Below, piece by piece: positions 17,647 to 26,422 of a stretch of 64,000 nt of DNA (the first letter of the stretch is position 1; every line of letters starts with the position of its first letter). Below the pieces are notes generated by a model. The model did not search any database. It was not told where the DNA came from and was given only the letters and a program-made list of their open reading frames with translations. Origin of the DNA: Olivibacter sitiensis DSM 17696. Its GTDB lineage: Bacteria > Bacteroidota > Bacteroidia > Sphingobacteriales > Sphingobacteriaceae. The position numbers were made by a program, and so were the translations under genes. The stretch lies in assembly GCF_000427965.1 (NCBI RefSeq), contig NZ_ATZA01000022.1:17127-81126 (forward strand). The letters run 5' to 3'.

Positions 17647-19792
17647 ATATTTTAAGCTTTTGTTAAAGAATAAGTACCTGTTGGTATTGATTCCTTTGGC
17701 TGCGGTAGTGATTACCTATTTCCTGGTTCAGAATTTGCCTGATGTTTACAAGTCCAACGCGCAAATTTCAGCCGGTCTGGTAGATCGGACTCAAAATATT
17801 ATCAATGCGAGAGATGAGCTTTCTGACCAAGCAGTCAATCAACAGTTTAGCAATATGTTGAGTATTATGGAGCAAAGCTCTGTACTGAATATGGTCACAT
17901 ATCGCCTGCTGAGACACGATTTAGGCAATCCTGTTCCTTTCCGTAAGATTCCGGAGAAGTTTGATTTTCCGGGGAAGAAAAGGCTAGAGCTGATGGATGT
18001 GATAGATCGGCTTTATGAAAGACCTAGTGATTTGAAAGATATCAAAGCTTCTGCTGACTATAAAGTATTGACTGAATTTGCAGAGGTAATGAAGTACGAT
18101 GTCAAGAGCCTACGGAGCAAATTGGAAAAATTCAGGATACAAAATAGTGATTATATAAATATTGAGTTTACTTCCGAGAATGCGCAACTTTCTGCTTTTG
18201 TGGCCAATGCCGTAGCGGAAGAATTTACCAGGTACTATAATTCGTTATTGAAAGATAGCCAGAATAATTCTGCCGATTTTCTAGGAGATTTAGTGAAGCA
18301 GCGGAGATTTGAGCTAGACAGTTTGACGCGCTTGTTAAGAGATTATAAAATTCAAAAAGGCATCCTTAATTTGGCTGACCAAAGTAAAACGCTGAATGGT
18401 CAAATTGCTGACTATGAAAGTCTTCGGGAAGCAAATAGAAAAAGCGTGGTATCTTCTGCTGGTGCTGTCAGCAAAATTGACCAAAAGTTTAACCCCAAGA
18501 CTTTGGGTTATTACGAATCTTCTATATATGGTTTGAACCAACAAATCGTAAACGACCAGCAGCAGATTGATTTATTGACTAGGCAATATGTAGAAAGTGG
18601 TTTCAAGACCAATATCAAGAAGCAGATTGATTCCGTTAAGAAGCATTTGGAAGGCTTGGTAACCGCAGCTTCTGAGAATTATCCATACAATCCGTTAGTT
18701 GCAAAAAGCGACTTGATAGGCAAAAAATTGCAATTGCAGGTGGAAGGTGATAAATCTTTTTACAGTACGGAATCTATTAACGAAGAGTTGGAACGATTGA
18801 ACAGGAAATTCACAGGACTTGTGCCCCATGAAGCCGTTATTCAATCGTACGAAAACGATATTATGATTGCTGGGCAGGCCTATTTGGATGCACTGAATAA
18901 ATATAATCAGGTTAACCTGCAAAATAAGACGGCAACGAAAGTGCGTTTGGTAGAGCCAGCCTCTCCCAACAAGGCCGAACCATCTAAGAAGGTGTTGTAT
19001 ATCGTGTTTTCGGGTGTTGTCAGCTTGTTCTTCTGCTTGTTGGTGCTGTTTATTATATTCCTTCTTGACAATACCATTCGTACTCCGCTGGAGCTTCAGC
19101 GTGCCACAAAGCTTCCAGTATTGGGCTCATTCAGCCGTATCAGTGATCCTTCACTGGACATACAGCAGGTATGGGAAGGAAATACAACCAGTAGCGAGGC
19201 CCTGTCTTTCAAAAATGCACTGAGAGCGTTTCGTTTTGAAGCGCTGAATGCCATGGTACCTCCTTCCAAGATCATGTACATCACCAGTATGATGCCCAAT
19301 GAAGGAAAAACGCTCATCAGTTTGAGCGTGGCCTATGCTTATCTGCGAACAGGCCTGAAGGTATTGCTCATAGATGGCAATTTTTCGCATTCGAGCATAA
19401 CCAAAAAATTGGGATTGACGGATTATATTGAAGACTACCTCAATAAGGAAAAATATATAGACTATGATAATATAAAGTATGGAAAGCCATTGCTGAAAAT
19501 ATTGGGTAATCAAGGAAATGACGAATCACTCTATGAAGTGGCTCCTAAAACATCCATTGATGAGGTCTTTGCTAAGTTTCAGGAGGTTTTTGATCTTATA
19601 ATTATTGAATCTGGCCCATTGGTGAAAAAGAACGAGGCCAAGGAATGGTACCATATCGGTGGTACGGTAGTGGCTGTTTTTCAGGCGGATCAGTCGATTG
19701 ACAGTAAAAAGGAGCAGATGATCGAATATTATAGAAGCCTAGGAAATAATTTTGGCGGCTGGATTATGACGAAAGTGAAAGCAAAATCGTAG
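17633..19792 (+). CDS. Polysaccharide copolymerase (Wzz) fused to a degenerate BY-kinase-like domain
   Basis: Inner-membrane protein expected to control chain length and export of the polysaccharide. The 719-residue product has TM1 at about 14-32, a long periplasmic coiled-coil domain (about 35-450), TM2 at about 458-480 preceded by a Pro-rich segment (VEPASPNKAEPSKK), and a cytoplasmic P-loop domain (about 530-719). The Walker A motif is present (MPNEGKT). Walker A' reads LLIDGNFS where DxDxR is usual, Walker B reads LIIIESGP where DTPP is usual, and the C-terminal tyrosine cluster is lacking. I infer a nucleotide-binding but probably kinase-inactive partner. It overlaps the half-TolC gene and precedes the membrane glycosyltransferase by 3 bp. 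Confidence 0.85.
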   Translation: MEITKYFKLLLKNKYLLVLIPLAAVVITYFLVQNLPDVYKSNAQISAGLVDRTQNIINARDELSDQAVNQQFSNMLSIMEQSSVLNMVTYRLLRHDLGNPVPFRKIPEKFDFPGKKRLELMDVIDRLYERPSDLKDIKASADYKVLTEFAEVMKYDVKSLRSKLEKFRIQNSDYINIEFTSENAQLSAFVANAVAEEFTRYYNSLLKDSQNNSADFLGDLVKQRRFELDSLTRLLRDYKIQKGILNLADQSKTLNGQIADYESLREANRKSVVSSAGAVSKIDQKFNPKTLGYYESSIYGLNQQIVNDQQQIDLLTRQYVESGFKTNIKKQIDSVKKHLEGLVTAASENYPYNPLVAKSDLIGKKLQLQVEGDKSFYSTESINEELERLNRKFTGLVPHEAVIQSYENDIMIAGQAYLDALNKYNQVNLQNKTATKVRLVEPASPNKAEPSKKVLYIVFSGVVSLFFCLLVLFIIFLLDNTIRTPLELQRATKLPVLGSFSRISDPSLDIQQVWEGNTTSSEALSFKNALRAFRFEALNAMVPPSKIMYITSMMPNEGKTLISLSVAYAYLRTGLKVLLIDGNFSHSSITKKLGLTDYIEDYLNKEKYIDYDNIKYGKPLLKILGNQGNDESLYEVAPKTSIDEVFAKFQEVFDLIIIESGPLVKKNEAKEWYHIGGTVVAVFQADQSIDSKKEQMIEYYRSLGNNFGGWIMTKVKAKS

Positions 19793-19795
19793 GAT

Positions 19796-21010
19796 ATGTT
19801 AGTCTTTTGGGGAGAGTGCTTGTTGCATGCTAGCTTGGTTGCTCTACAGCTTGTAGTGGGTGCTCACCTATTTCTGCCTTTCATTTTCTACTCGATTTGG
19901 AGAATGAGAGGCAAGCGACCCGTCATTTTGCCTAGCGTACTTTCTCAGCAAGAAACTAAAGTAGATTACGCTATTATCATCACGGCCTATGAGCAGACGC
20001 ATCAGCTATCAACAGCGATAGCTTCTGTGCTTCAGAGCCGTTATAAGCATTTCCACGTCTACGTGGTGATAGATGCCTGCCAAGAGAGAAACTTCGCGTA
20101 CGATGATCCTCGCGTTAGTGTGTTGTATCCTGAACAACACCTGCAATCTAACGTAGGGTCACATAGGTATGCCATTGCCAGATTCGTGAGGGACCATAAT
20201 TGGATTTGTATCTTGGATAGCGATAACCTGATGGATTCCTGTTTTATGGACGCTACTTTACCTTTCATCTATTCAGGGTATGAGGCCTTGCAAGGAGTGC
20301 GACTTCCAAAAAACGTTAATACGGATATCGCCTGCCTAGATGCAGCCAGAGATGTCTATTACCGTGTTTATGATGGACGGATCCTTTTTGATCTAGGTTC
20401 TTCCGCCACTTTGACGGGATCTGGGATGGCTTTCAATACGAGCGCATATATAGCCAGTTTTTCGGGTGTTGACGATATAAAAGGAGCGGGATTTGACAAA
20501 GTATTGCAGTTCTTGATTGTCAAGAGTGGAAAGCGAATTGCTTATGTGGAGGATGCCTTTGTATGGGATACCAAGACCGCAGGCGGTTCACAGCTGGTAT
20601 TTCAAAGAGCAAGATGGATCAATAGCTGGTTTAGGTATTCGTATCATGGAATTAGTCTTTTGGGCACTGGTCTGTTAAAAGCCAATGTCAATCAAGTACT
20701 TTTTTCACTTGCTCTTTTGAGACCCCCATTGTTTTTGTTGGTGTTATTTGCTTTTGTGGGATTGTTGTTCAATAGTTTCATAAACCTTTCATTGAGCCTG
20801 TTTTGGGCGATCAGCTTGGTGTTTTTTGTACTAGGTTTTTTTACGGCGTTGCGAGAGGAAGATGCCAACGGCAGGATATATCGTTCCTTGAAAAGGATTC
20901 CTTTGTTTATGTATCTTCAGGTAAAAGCATTGTTGTATTCCAGAAATGCAAATCGTAGATCGGCATATACCGATCATAGCGTGGGTGAATTAAAAAATTT
21001 TAACGGATAA
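19796..21010 (+). CDS. Membrane-anchored family 2 glycosyltransferase
   Basis: Processive-type or membrane GT2 that adds a sugar to a lipid-linked or growing polysaccharide. The 404-residue protein has an N-terminal membrane segment (about 8-30), a GT-A catalytic domain (about 55-275) with YAIIITAYEQ at the nucleotide-binding strand, the metal-binding ILDSDNLMD (D-x-D-like, about 140) and QRARWINSW, which resembles the QxxRW motif of cellulose-synthase-like enzymes, and three to four C-terminal membrane helices (about 290-375). It is translationally close to its neighbours (3 bp after the copolymerase, 5 bp before the polymerase). The sugar specificity is unknown. Confidence 0.88.
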   Translation: MLVFWGECLLHASLVALQLVVGAHLFLPFIFYSIWRMRGKRPVILPSVLSQQETKVDYAIIITAYEQTHQLSTAIASVLQSRYKHFHVYVVIDACQERNFAYDDPRVSVLYPEQHLQSNVGSHRYAIARFVRDHNWICILDSDNLMDSCFMDATLPFIYSGYEALQGVRLPKNVNTDIACLDAARDVYYRVYDGRILFDLGSSATLTGSGMAFNTSAYIASFSGVDDIKGAGFDKVLQFLIVKSGKRIAYVEDAFVWDTKTAGGSQLVFQRARWINSWFRYSYHGISLLGTGLLKANVNQVLFSLALLRPPLFLLVLFAFVGLLFNSFINLSLSLFWAISLVFFVLGFFTALREEDANGRIYRSLKRIPLFMYLQVKALLYSRNANRRSAYTDHSVGELKNFNG

Positions 21011-21015
21011 GGCAT

Positions 21016-22479
21016 ATGTTCTCAACTTTTTCTGACGGGGATAAACCAAATTTAAGAACACTCTTGTTTGTTGCATTTGTGCTTCTTTCCGTTTCATTGA
21101 TCAGTGTGTTGACCATTACATCATTGACGAGTGCGTTTGCTTTCGCTTTGGCGGCTCCTATAGCTGTCATTATCCTTATATTCGTTTTCAGGGACCCTAG
21201 GCTGGGTTTTTGTTTATATCTGATTTATTGTTTTATGCTGCCAGGCATCATGCGTAATTTGGGCATTTCGTCGTTGGGACCTGGCATGGAGATTATACTG
21301 GGTGTTACCTGGCTTTCGATATTGGTGCAACGCAAGGAGTATCACTGGGAGAACCTCAGCAACGATTATATGGCGTTGATCTTGGTCTGGTTTATCATAA
21401 GCGTGTTTCAGGTCGTAAATCCAACGGATGCGAGCATCAAAGGTTGGTTGGCAGAGTTTCGGTTTACCGCACTGAATTGGATTATGATTGCCCCGCTGGC
21501 ATTTGTTTTATTCAATAGGAAAAAGGACTTGAACAGGTTTTTCTTGGCTATATTTTCCTTATCCCTGCTGGCATCTCTGTATGCCATAAAGCAATATTTG
21601 TTTGGTGTTTCGGAAATGGAGCAATTGTGGCTAAATAATGGCGCAAATTTTACGCATGTCATTTTTGGGCGACTACGTATGTTCTCATTCTTTACGGATG
21701 CTGGACAGTTTGGGGCTTCTCAAGCGCATATGGCATTGATGGCAATTATCCTGTCATTTGGACCTTTCTCACGAAAGATAAGGTTTATCTTAGTTCTATT
21801 GTCGGCCATTTTCCTGATAGGCATGCTCATTTCAGGTACGCGGGGAGCCTTTTTTACCTTGATGTCTGGCGGTATGGTGTGGTTGTTGCTGACGAAAAAC
21901 TTTAAGACCCTATTTATCGGTACCATCATGGTCGTTGGTTTTGTCGTGTTTTTGAAATATACCAGTATAGGTAGCAGTAGTTATCAAATTGAACGATTGA
22001 GAACAGCATTGGACTTTAATGATCTATCATTCCAAGCCAGATTGGAAAACCAGAAGAAACTAGCTGAATTGATGGAAGACCTTCCTTTTGGTGGTGGATT
22101 GGGTGTCTCAGGAGCAAATGGGACGCTTTATAATTCCAGTAATCCACTTGCCAGTATTCCGCCAGATAGCTATTGGGTAAAGATATGGGTGATGTATGGC
22201 GTAGTGGGACTGGTTATTTGGTTTAGTATCATTTGTTATATCATTGGTAAGTGTTGTGGCATTTCATGGAATTTGAGAGATGAGAAATTGCGTGTGAAGA
22301 TCATTGCGCTGACTGCTGGAACCGTTGGCCTTTTTGTCAGTAGCTATGGCAATGAAGTGATGAATTCAGTTCCATCCTGCATCGTTTTGTATCTATCTTG
22401 GAGCTATGTGGTACTGTCTCCTGCCATGGATGGGAAAAAGGAAGACGAATATGTTAGTTTGAAACAAAAAGACAAGTAA
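21016..22479 (+). CDS. Wzy-like O-antigen/exopolysaccharide polymerase (O-antigen ligase superfamily)
   Basis: Polytopic inner-membrane protein, 487 residues with about 11-12 hydrophobic segments. The large periplasmic loop and the motif SGTRGAFFTLMSGGMVWLLL (about 275-295) fit the Wzy_C/O-antigen-ligase domain, in which the Arg is functionally conserved. Position between a membrane GT2 and acyltransferases, with a Wzz-type copolymerase and a Wzx-type flippase in the same locus, favours polymerase over ligase. Sequence of this class diverges quickly, so the polymer cannot be named. Confidence 0.85.
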   Translation: MFSTFSDGDKPNLRTLLFVAFVLLSVSLISVLTITSLTSAFAFALAAPIAVIILIFVFRDPRLGFCLYLIYCFMLPGIMRNLGISSLGPGMEIILGVTWLSILVQRKEYHWENLSNDYMALILVWFIISVFQVVNPTDASIKGWLAEFRFTALNWIMIAPLAFVLFNRKKDLNRFFLAIFSLSLLASLYAIKQYLFGVSEMEQLWLNNGANFTHVIFGRLRMFSFFTDAGQFGASQAHMALMAIILSFGPFSRKIRFILVLLSAIFLIGMLISGTRGAFFTLMSGGMVWLLLTKNFKTLFIGTIMVVGFVVFLKYTSIGSSSYQIERLRTALDFNDLSFQARLENQKKLAELMEDLPFGGGLGVSGANGTLYNSSNPLASIPPDSYWVKIWVMYGVVGLVIWFSIICYIIGKCCGISWNLRDEKLRVKIIALTAGTVGLFVSSYGNEVMNSVPSCIVLYLSWSYVVLSPAMDGKKEDEYVSLKQKDK

Positions 22480-22480
22480 A

Positions 22481-22579
22481 ATGCCTTTTGAAATCCTTAT
22501 AATCCCATCTTTGATCTGCCTTGTGGCAGGGTTGATCAGTGGCTACAAAGCGACTGATGATAGGAGCAAGATGAATTAA
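22481..22579 (+). CDS. 32-residue single-pass membrane microprotein
   Basis: A short ATG-to-TAA frame directly follows the polymerase stop by one base. It encodes a Pro/Phe start, a hydrophobic helix (about residues 4-21: EILIIPSLICLVAGLISG) and a charged tail (YKATDDRSKMN), the layout of a small N-out membrane protein. It fills the otherwise unexplained 115-bp gap between polymerase and acyltransferase. I do not recognise a family. It could modulate the polymerase or simply be a chance frame; the tight spacing and full hydrophobic-then-charged pattern favour a real gene. Confidence 0.5.
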   Translation: MPFEILIIPSLICLVAGLISGYKATDDRSKMN

Positions 22580-22594
22580 ATTTAGATTTTTGAT

Positions 22595-23767
22595 GTGAAC
22601 AATTTGCTACGGTATTTGCCGCAGAAACTACAACGCGTTACGTCGGGAAGAAAGATTATTTATGAAATCGACGGCCTGCGTTTCTTATCCATTTTCCCCG
22701 TGCTCGTGCAGCACCTGAGCGAACGTTTTGAACGCCATACTAATAACCATTTTGTAGACTTGCCGATCGATAAAGCCTCGTCTTTTGTGACTTCCCGAGG
22801 CTTTCTGGGAATCTATATTTTCTTTGTCATCAGTGGTTTCATCTTGGTGCTTCCATTTGCATCGCATTATTTGAAAGGGACTCGTAGGCCGCTTTTAAAA
22901 GATTATTATTGGAGAAGGCTTACTAGGCTGGAACCGCCTTTTCTTTTTTGGATGTCGGTTTTGTTCGTCGTTTTCTTGTTGGTCAATCATGCAAGCTTCC
23001 TAAAGTATATTCCGCATTTTTTGGCCAGTATCAGCTATACTCATACTGTGATATTTAATAAATGGTCTCCTTTCAACCCATCTACCTGGACGCTAGAGAT
23101 AGAGATTCAATTCTATATAATTGCACCATTTCTGGCCAGAATGTTTTTTTGCATTAAAAAAAATATGGTAAGAAGGGGAGTACTTATTGGTGGACTTGTC
23201 GGATTCATGGTGGTTCAGCAGCTTCTCCATTTTTATGCCAATCCTTGGAGCTTTAATATTCTGGGACATCTGCACTATTTCCTGTTGGGTTTTCTTTTGG
23301 CGGATATCTATTTGTTGGAATGGCAAAAGATCAGGCGCAATCATTTATTTGATATACTGACATTGGTAGCAGGGCTGGGCCTACTGTTTTCCTGGAGCTG
23401 GAGCTATGAACTTGCAAGTCGATTGTTGGTTATTGCCTCCCTGTTTTTACTGTTTTGTTCCGTATTTAAGGGGATATGGGTCAATCGTTTCGTCGTCAAC
23501 CCTTGGGTTACTTCCATAGGTGGCATGTGTTATACCATCTATTTGATTCATTTACCTTTGGCCGAATTGATGGTGCATTTTACCAAAGACATCCATGTCG
23601 GGCCTTATTTTACGGTCAATTTACTTTTCCAATTAGCCTTATTCTTGCCTTTTGTATTGGTTGTGGGCACATTGGGTTACCTAGTTATCGAAAAGCCCTG
23701 TATGGACAAAGATTGGCCTTTACATTTCAAAAGAAGGGTCTTATCTTTATTCGCTAATAGGCATTGA
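22595..23767 (+). CDS. Acyltransferase family 3 (OafA/YrhL-like O-acyltransferase)
   Basis: Integral-membrane enzyme that transfers acyl groups, usually acetyl, to sugars of surface polysaccharides. The 390-residue product begins at a GTG codon; the ATG two bases upstream is out of frame and stops at once. Typical motifs are EIDGLRFLSIFPVLVQHL (about 26-43, with the conserved R and H), WTLEIEIQFYIIAPFLARM (about 165-183) and IYLIHLPLAELM near the C-terminus (about 313). About ten membrane segments are visible. Placement between the polymerase and a soluble acetyltransferase suggests that the polymer carries O-acyl decoration. Confidence 0.9.
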   Translation: MNNLLRYLPQKLQRVTSGRKIIYEIDGLRFLSIFPVLVQHLSERFERHTNNHFVDLPIDKASSFVTSRGFLGIYIFFVISGFILVLPFASHYLKGTRRPLLKDYYWRRLTRLEPPFLFWMSVLFVVFLLVNHASFLKYIPHFLASISYTHTVIFNKWSPFNPSTWTLEIEIQFYIIAPFLARMFFCIKKNMVRRGVLIGGLVGFMVVQQLLHFYANPWSFNILGHLHYFLLGFLLADIYLLEWQKIRRNHLFDILTLVAGLGLLFSWSWSYELASRLLVIASLFLLFCSVFKGIWVNRFVVNPWVTSIGGMCYTIYLIHLPLAELMVHFTKDIHVGPYFTVNLLFQLALFLPFVLVVGTLGYLVIEKPCMDKDWPLHFKRRVLSLFANRH

Positions 23768-23779
23768 TCTGCAGACAAC

Positions 23780-24400
23780 ATGTTCGAAAAGTTAATCCAC
23801 ACAGTCAAAAACAATCCGAACGGGAAAAAGTGGGCTCATAGGCTTTTGATCCCAAAAGGTGATTTTAAACCTAGGTGGTGGGTACTGGCCTTGTTGAATT
23901 CCTGGTTTCATCAAAAAGGGAAGGATTCCCGTATTCGCAGGAGTGTGCGCCGGGATCTTTTTCCTTTTCAGCCCTTCAGTATTGGGGACAATAGTTTGGT
24001 AGAGGATTTCTCGGTACTTAATAACGCAGTGGGGCCTCTGACCATTGGAAACGGTACAATTATAGGGCTATCCAACGTGATTATAGGTCCTGTGATGATA
24101 GGTAATAACGTGATGCTTGCCCAACATGTGGTCATTTCTGGTATCAACCATGGATACGAGGACATAACGCTTTCTCCTTCACAGCAGCCTCTTTCTGTCA
24201 GTAAAATAGAAATAGGTGACGATGTATGGATTGGCGCAAATTCCACTATTGTGGCTGGTGTGCATATTGGCAAGCATAGCATTGTGGGGGCAGGAAGCGT
24301 CGTTACCAAAAACGTACTCCCATATACCGTGGTGGTGGGCAATCCAGCACGAGCAATCAAGCGTTGGAACGAGGCGACTCAATTATGGGACAGGATATGA
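23780..24400 (+). CDS. Left-handed beta-helix (hexapeptide-repeat) acetyltransferase
   Basis: Cytoplasmic acyl-CoA-dependent sugar O-acetyltransferase of the WbbJ/NodL/LacA class. In the 206-residue product the hexapeptide repeats run from about residue 70 to 190 (IGNGTIIGLSNVIIGPVMIG, then IGDDVWIGANSTIVAGVHIG), with the catalytic His in the GINHGYED loop and the C-terminal signature VVVGNPARAIKRW. The final codons overlap or abut the start of the next glycosyltransferase. It probably modifies a precursor or lipid-linked repeat unit in the cytoplasm, while the family-3 acyltransferase acts at the membrane. Confidence 0.92.
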   Translation: MFEKLIHTVKNNPNGKKWAHRLLIPKGDFKPRWWVLALLNSWFHQKGKDSRIRRSVRRDLFPFQPFSIGDNSLVEDFSVLNNAVGPLTIGNGTIIGLSNVIIGPVMIGNNVMLAQHVVISGINHGYEDITLSPSQQPLSVSKIEIGDDVWIGANSTIVAGVHIGKHSIVGAGSVVTKNVLPYTVVVGNPARAIKRWNEATQLWDRI

Positions 24401-25599
24401 TGAAAGGAGCGTCTTTGCCTGCAATCGTTTTTCTAGGTGCCGTTCGCTATGACGGAATATATGAGTCCACTAGCTTTAATACCGCCAAGAGCTTGGCGCA
24501 ATATACAACGGTGTATTACATAGAGAATCCTTATACTATAAAGGACTTGTGGAAAGAGCGCAAGCAGATGCATCTAAGAAGAAGGTGGCGCCTCTTTTTC
24601 AAGCGGCGATCGATCTTGGACAGCGGCATAAAGAATCTGCTTATTATTGTGATACCTCCACTTTTATCCATCCATTTTTTGCCGGAAGGTAAGTTATATC
24701 GATTCTTCTTAAGGGTTAACCAGCGTCGGATTGCCGGTCATATTCGAAAATTGCTGCAAGAGGAAGGACAAAGTAACTATGTATTCATCAATTCTTTCAA
24801 TTTTCATTATCCCGATGTGGGCCTATTTTTGTCTCCCATATTGCGGATATATCAATGTGTGGATGCCCTGGTAACACGATATGACACAAAACACGGCGTA
24901 GTTTCGGAGGATAAAGTAGTGAAACAAAGTGACTTGGTGGTATGCACGAGTCGTGAGCTCTGTCGATTAAAAGGGGAATTTAACCCCAATGTCTATTTCA
25001 TGCCAAATGCTGCGCAGGTGGAGCACAGTATGAAATCGCTGGAACCAGATCTGAACGTGTTGAATGTCGTCCGCGAACTAAAGAAACCCATTATTGGCTA
25101 TATAGGCAATATAGAACGAAGGCTAGATTACGATCTGCTGGAGAAATTGATTGGACGAAACAGACAGTACGATTTTGTTTTTGCAGGCCCGATAGCTTGG
25201 GAGGTGGTACCCGATTGGATCTTCAGGCAGCCAAATTTACATTTGATAGGGCGGATAGACTATGAATCTTTGCCCCAGTTGTTGAAGGGATTTGCTGTTT
25301 GTTTGATTCCCTTCAAGAAAAATGATGTGAGTGCAACGGTTTTTCCGCTCAAATTGTTTGAGTACCTAGGAGCTGGAAAGCCGGTCATTGCAACCAAATT
25401 TAATCCCGATTTGAAAGAATATACAAAAGATGTGGTTGTCTATGTGGATACTGCCGAGGAGTTTTCCATGGCAATAGAAAGGTCATTACAGCAAAATAGG
25501 GTAGCGGACGTAGAAAGGAGAGTAGCAATAGCTAAATACAACACATGGGATGAACGGGCAAAGGCATGGGCTGATCTGATAACTGAAAAGCTGGGCTAA
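24397..25599 (+). CDS. Glycosyltransferase, GT-B fold (GT4/TuaH-like)
   Basis: Retaining-type glycosyltransferase with a GT-B fold, 400 residues from the ATG at 24397. An upstream in-frame TTG at 24364 and an ATG at 24385 exist, but 24397 overlaps the previous stop in the usual ATGA arrangement and is preceded by GGGACAGG. Visible features: an N-terminal domain starting AIVFLGAVRYDGIYESTS, the inter-domain CTSRELCRLKGEF and FMPNAAQVEHS, GYIGNIERRLDYDLL, and the donor-binding FPLKLFEYLGAGKPVIAT (about 320-338). It closes the plus arm; its stop is only 4 bp from the stop of the convergent fucosyltransferase-like gene. Confidence 0.9.
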   Translation: MMKGASLPAIVFLGAVRYDGIYESTSFNTAKSLAQYTTVYYIENPYTIKDLWKERKQMHLRRRWRLFFKRRSILDSGIKNLLIIVIPPLLSIHFLPEGKLYRFFLRVNQRRIAGHIRKLLQEEGQSNYVFINSFNFHYPDVGLFLSPILRIYQCVDALVTRYDTKHGVVSEDKVVKQSDLVVCTSRELCRLKGEFNPNVYFMPNAAQVEHSMKSLEPDLNVLNVVRELKKPIIGYIGNIERRLDYDLLEKLIGRNRQYDFVFAGPIAWEVVPDWIFRQPNLHLIGRIDYESLPQLLKGFAVCLIPFKKNDVSATVFPLKLFEYLGAGKPVIATKFNPDLKEYTKDVVVYVDTAEEFSMAIERSLQQNRVADVERRVAIAKYNTWDERAKAWADLITEKLG

Positions 25600-25603
25600 G
25601 TTC

Positions 25604-26422
25604 TTATTCTACGGTCTTCCACCGGAACTTTGTTGTCATGATGCCTTTTGGAAACTCCTTTCCCATGCGGAAGCCAAGAAAATATTTGGGAGCAATCACC
25701 TGTTGTCCTTTTTTCGTACTTAAGTATGCTGCCCACCAAGAGAAAGTACTATTGGATATAATGGCTATATCTGCGTTCATAATAATTTGAAAGTCAATAA
25801 TTTCACTGTTATTTGAGTAGAAATAGTTTTGACGATTTCCAAAAAAGGACTTGACCGTTGCTATATCGTCACTTACGAAAAAGATTCGATAACTGTCCAA
25901 ATCGCCCAACTCCTTCAATTGCCTTTCGTAATACGTCATTGGGAGGGACAGGTCTCTTTTATAGTGGTTTTTGTAGTCCGTCAGACGGATGTGTACGGCA
26001 ATATTTTTTTTAGCGTCATCGAAGAAATATTTACCGTAGCTATCGTTAAAGAGCGTTATATACTTTCTTTTTAAGCGTGGCTTGTTCCGCTCTTCCAATT
26101 GCCGATAGTAATAATCCGTTTGCCAATAGCCGTGATAAATCTCCCGGTAGCCGGGTTCAACAGGTTTAGGCGCTAGGAAATTAACGTGATAAATGTGTTT
26201 GAAGGTAAAAATCTGAGTGATCAATTTCGTTATCAAGGTATAAAGCTTGGTGTGAAAAAGCATGTTGGGGAGCCATCCAATATAGAAATAGCGCTGAAAA
26301 TAAGCGTGATTTGGATAGAGGAAAAAGTAATATTTCTTTGGGTTCTTCTGTTTGAGATAACGCCAAAAGCAATATTGAAACAACTGATTGCCAAGACGGC
26401 CCTTAAATTCTACGCCAATCAT
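25604..26422 (-). CDS. Family 11 glycosyltransferase (alpha-1,2-fucosyltransferase-like)
   Basis: Transfers fucose (or a related 6-deoxy sugar) to a galactose-type acceptor. The 272-residue protein has the family 11 motifs in order: GRLGNQLFQYCFWRYL (about 9-24), the donor-binding IAVHIRLTDY (H-x-R-x-x-D, about 142-151), FFVSDDIATVKSFF (about 180), and SNSTFSWWAAYL (about 222-233). The start overlaps the flippase stop by 4 bp, so the two are coupled. It is the last gene of the minus arm. No GDP-fucose synthesis genes are present in the window. Confidence 0.9.
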   Translation of the reverse strand: MIGVEFKGRLGNQLFQYCFWRYLKQKNPKKYYFFLYPNHAYFQRYFYIGWLPNMLFHTKLYTLITKLITQIFTFKHIYHVNFLAPKPVEPGYREIYHGYWQTDYYYRQLEERNKPRLKRKYITLFNDSYGKYFFDDAKKNIAVHIRLTDYKNHYKRDLSLPMTYYERQLKELGDLDSYRIFFVSDDIATVKSFFGNRQNYFYSNNSEIIDFQIIMNADIAIISNSTFSWWAAYLSTKKGQQVIAPKYFLGFRMGKEFPKGIMTTKFRWKTVE

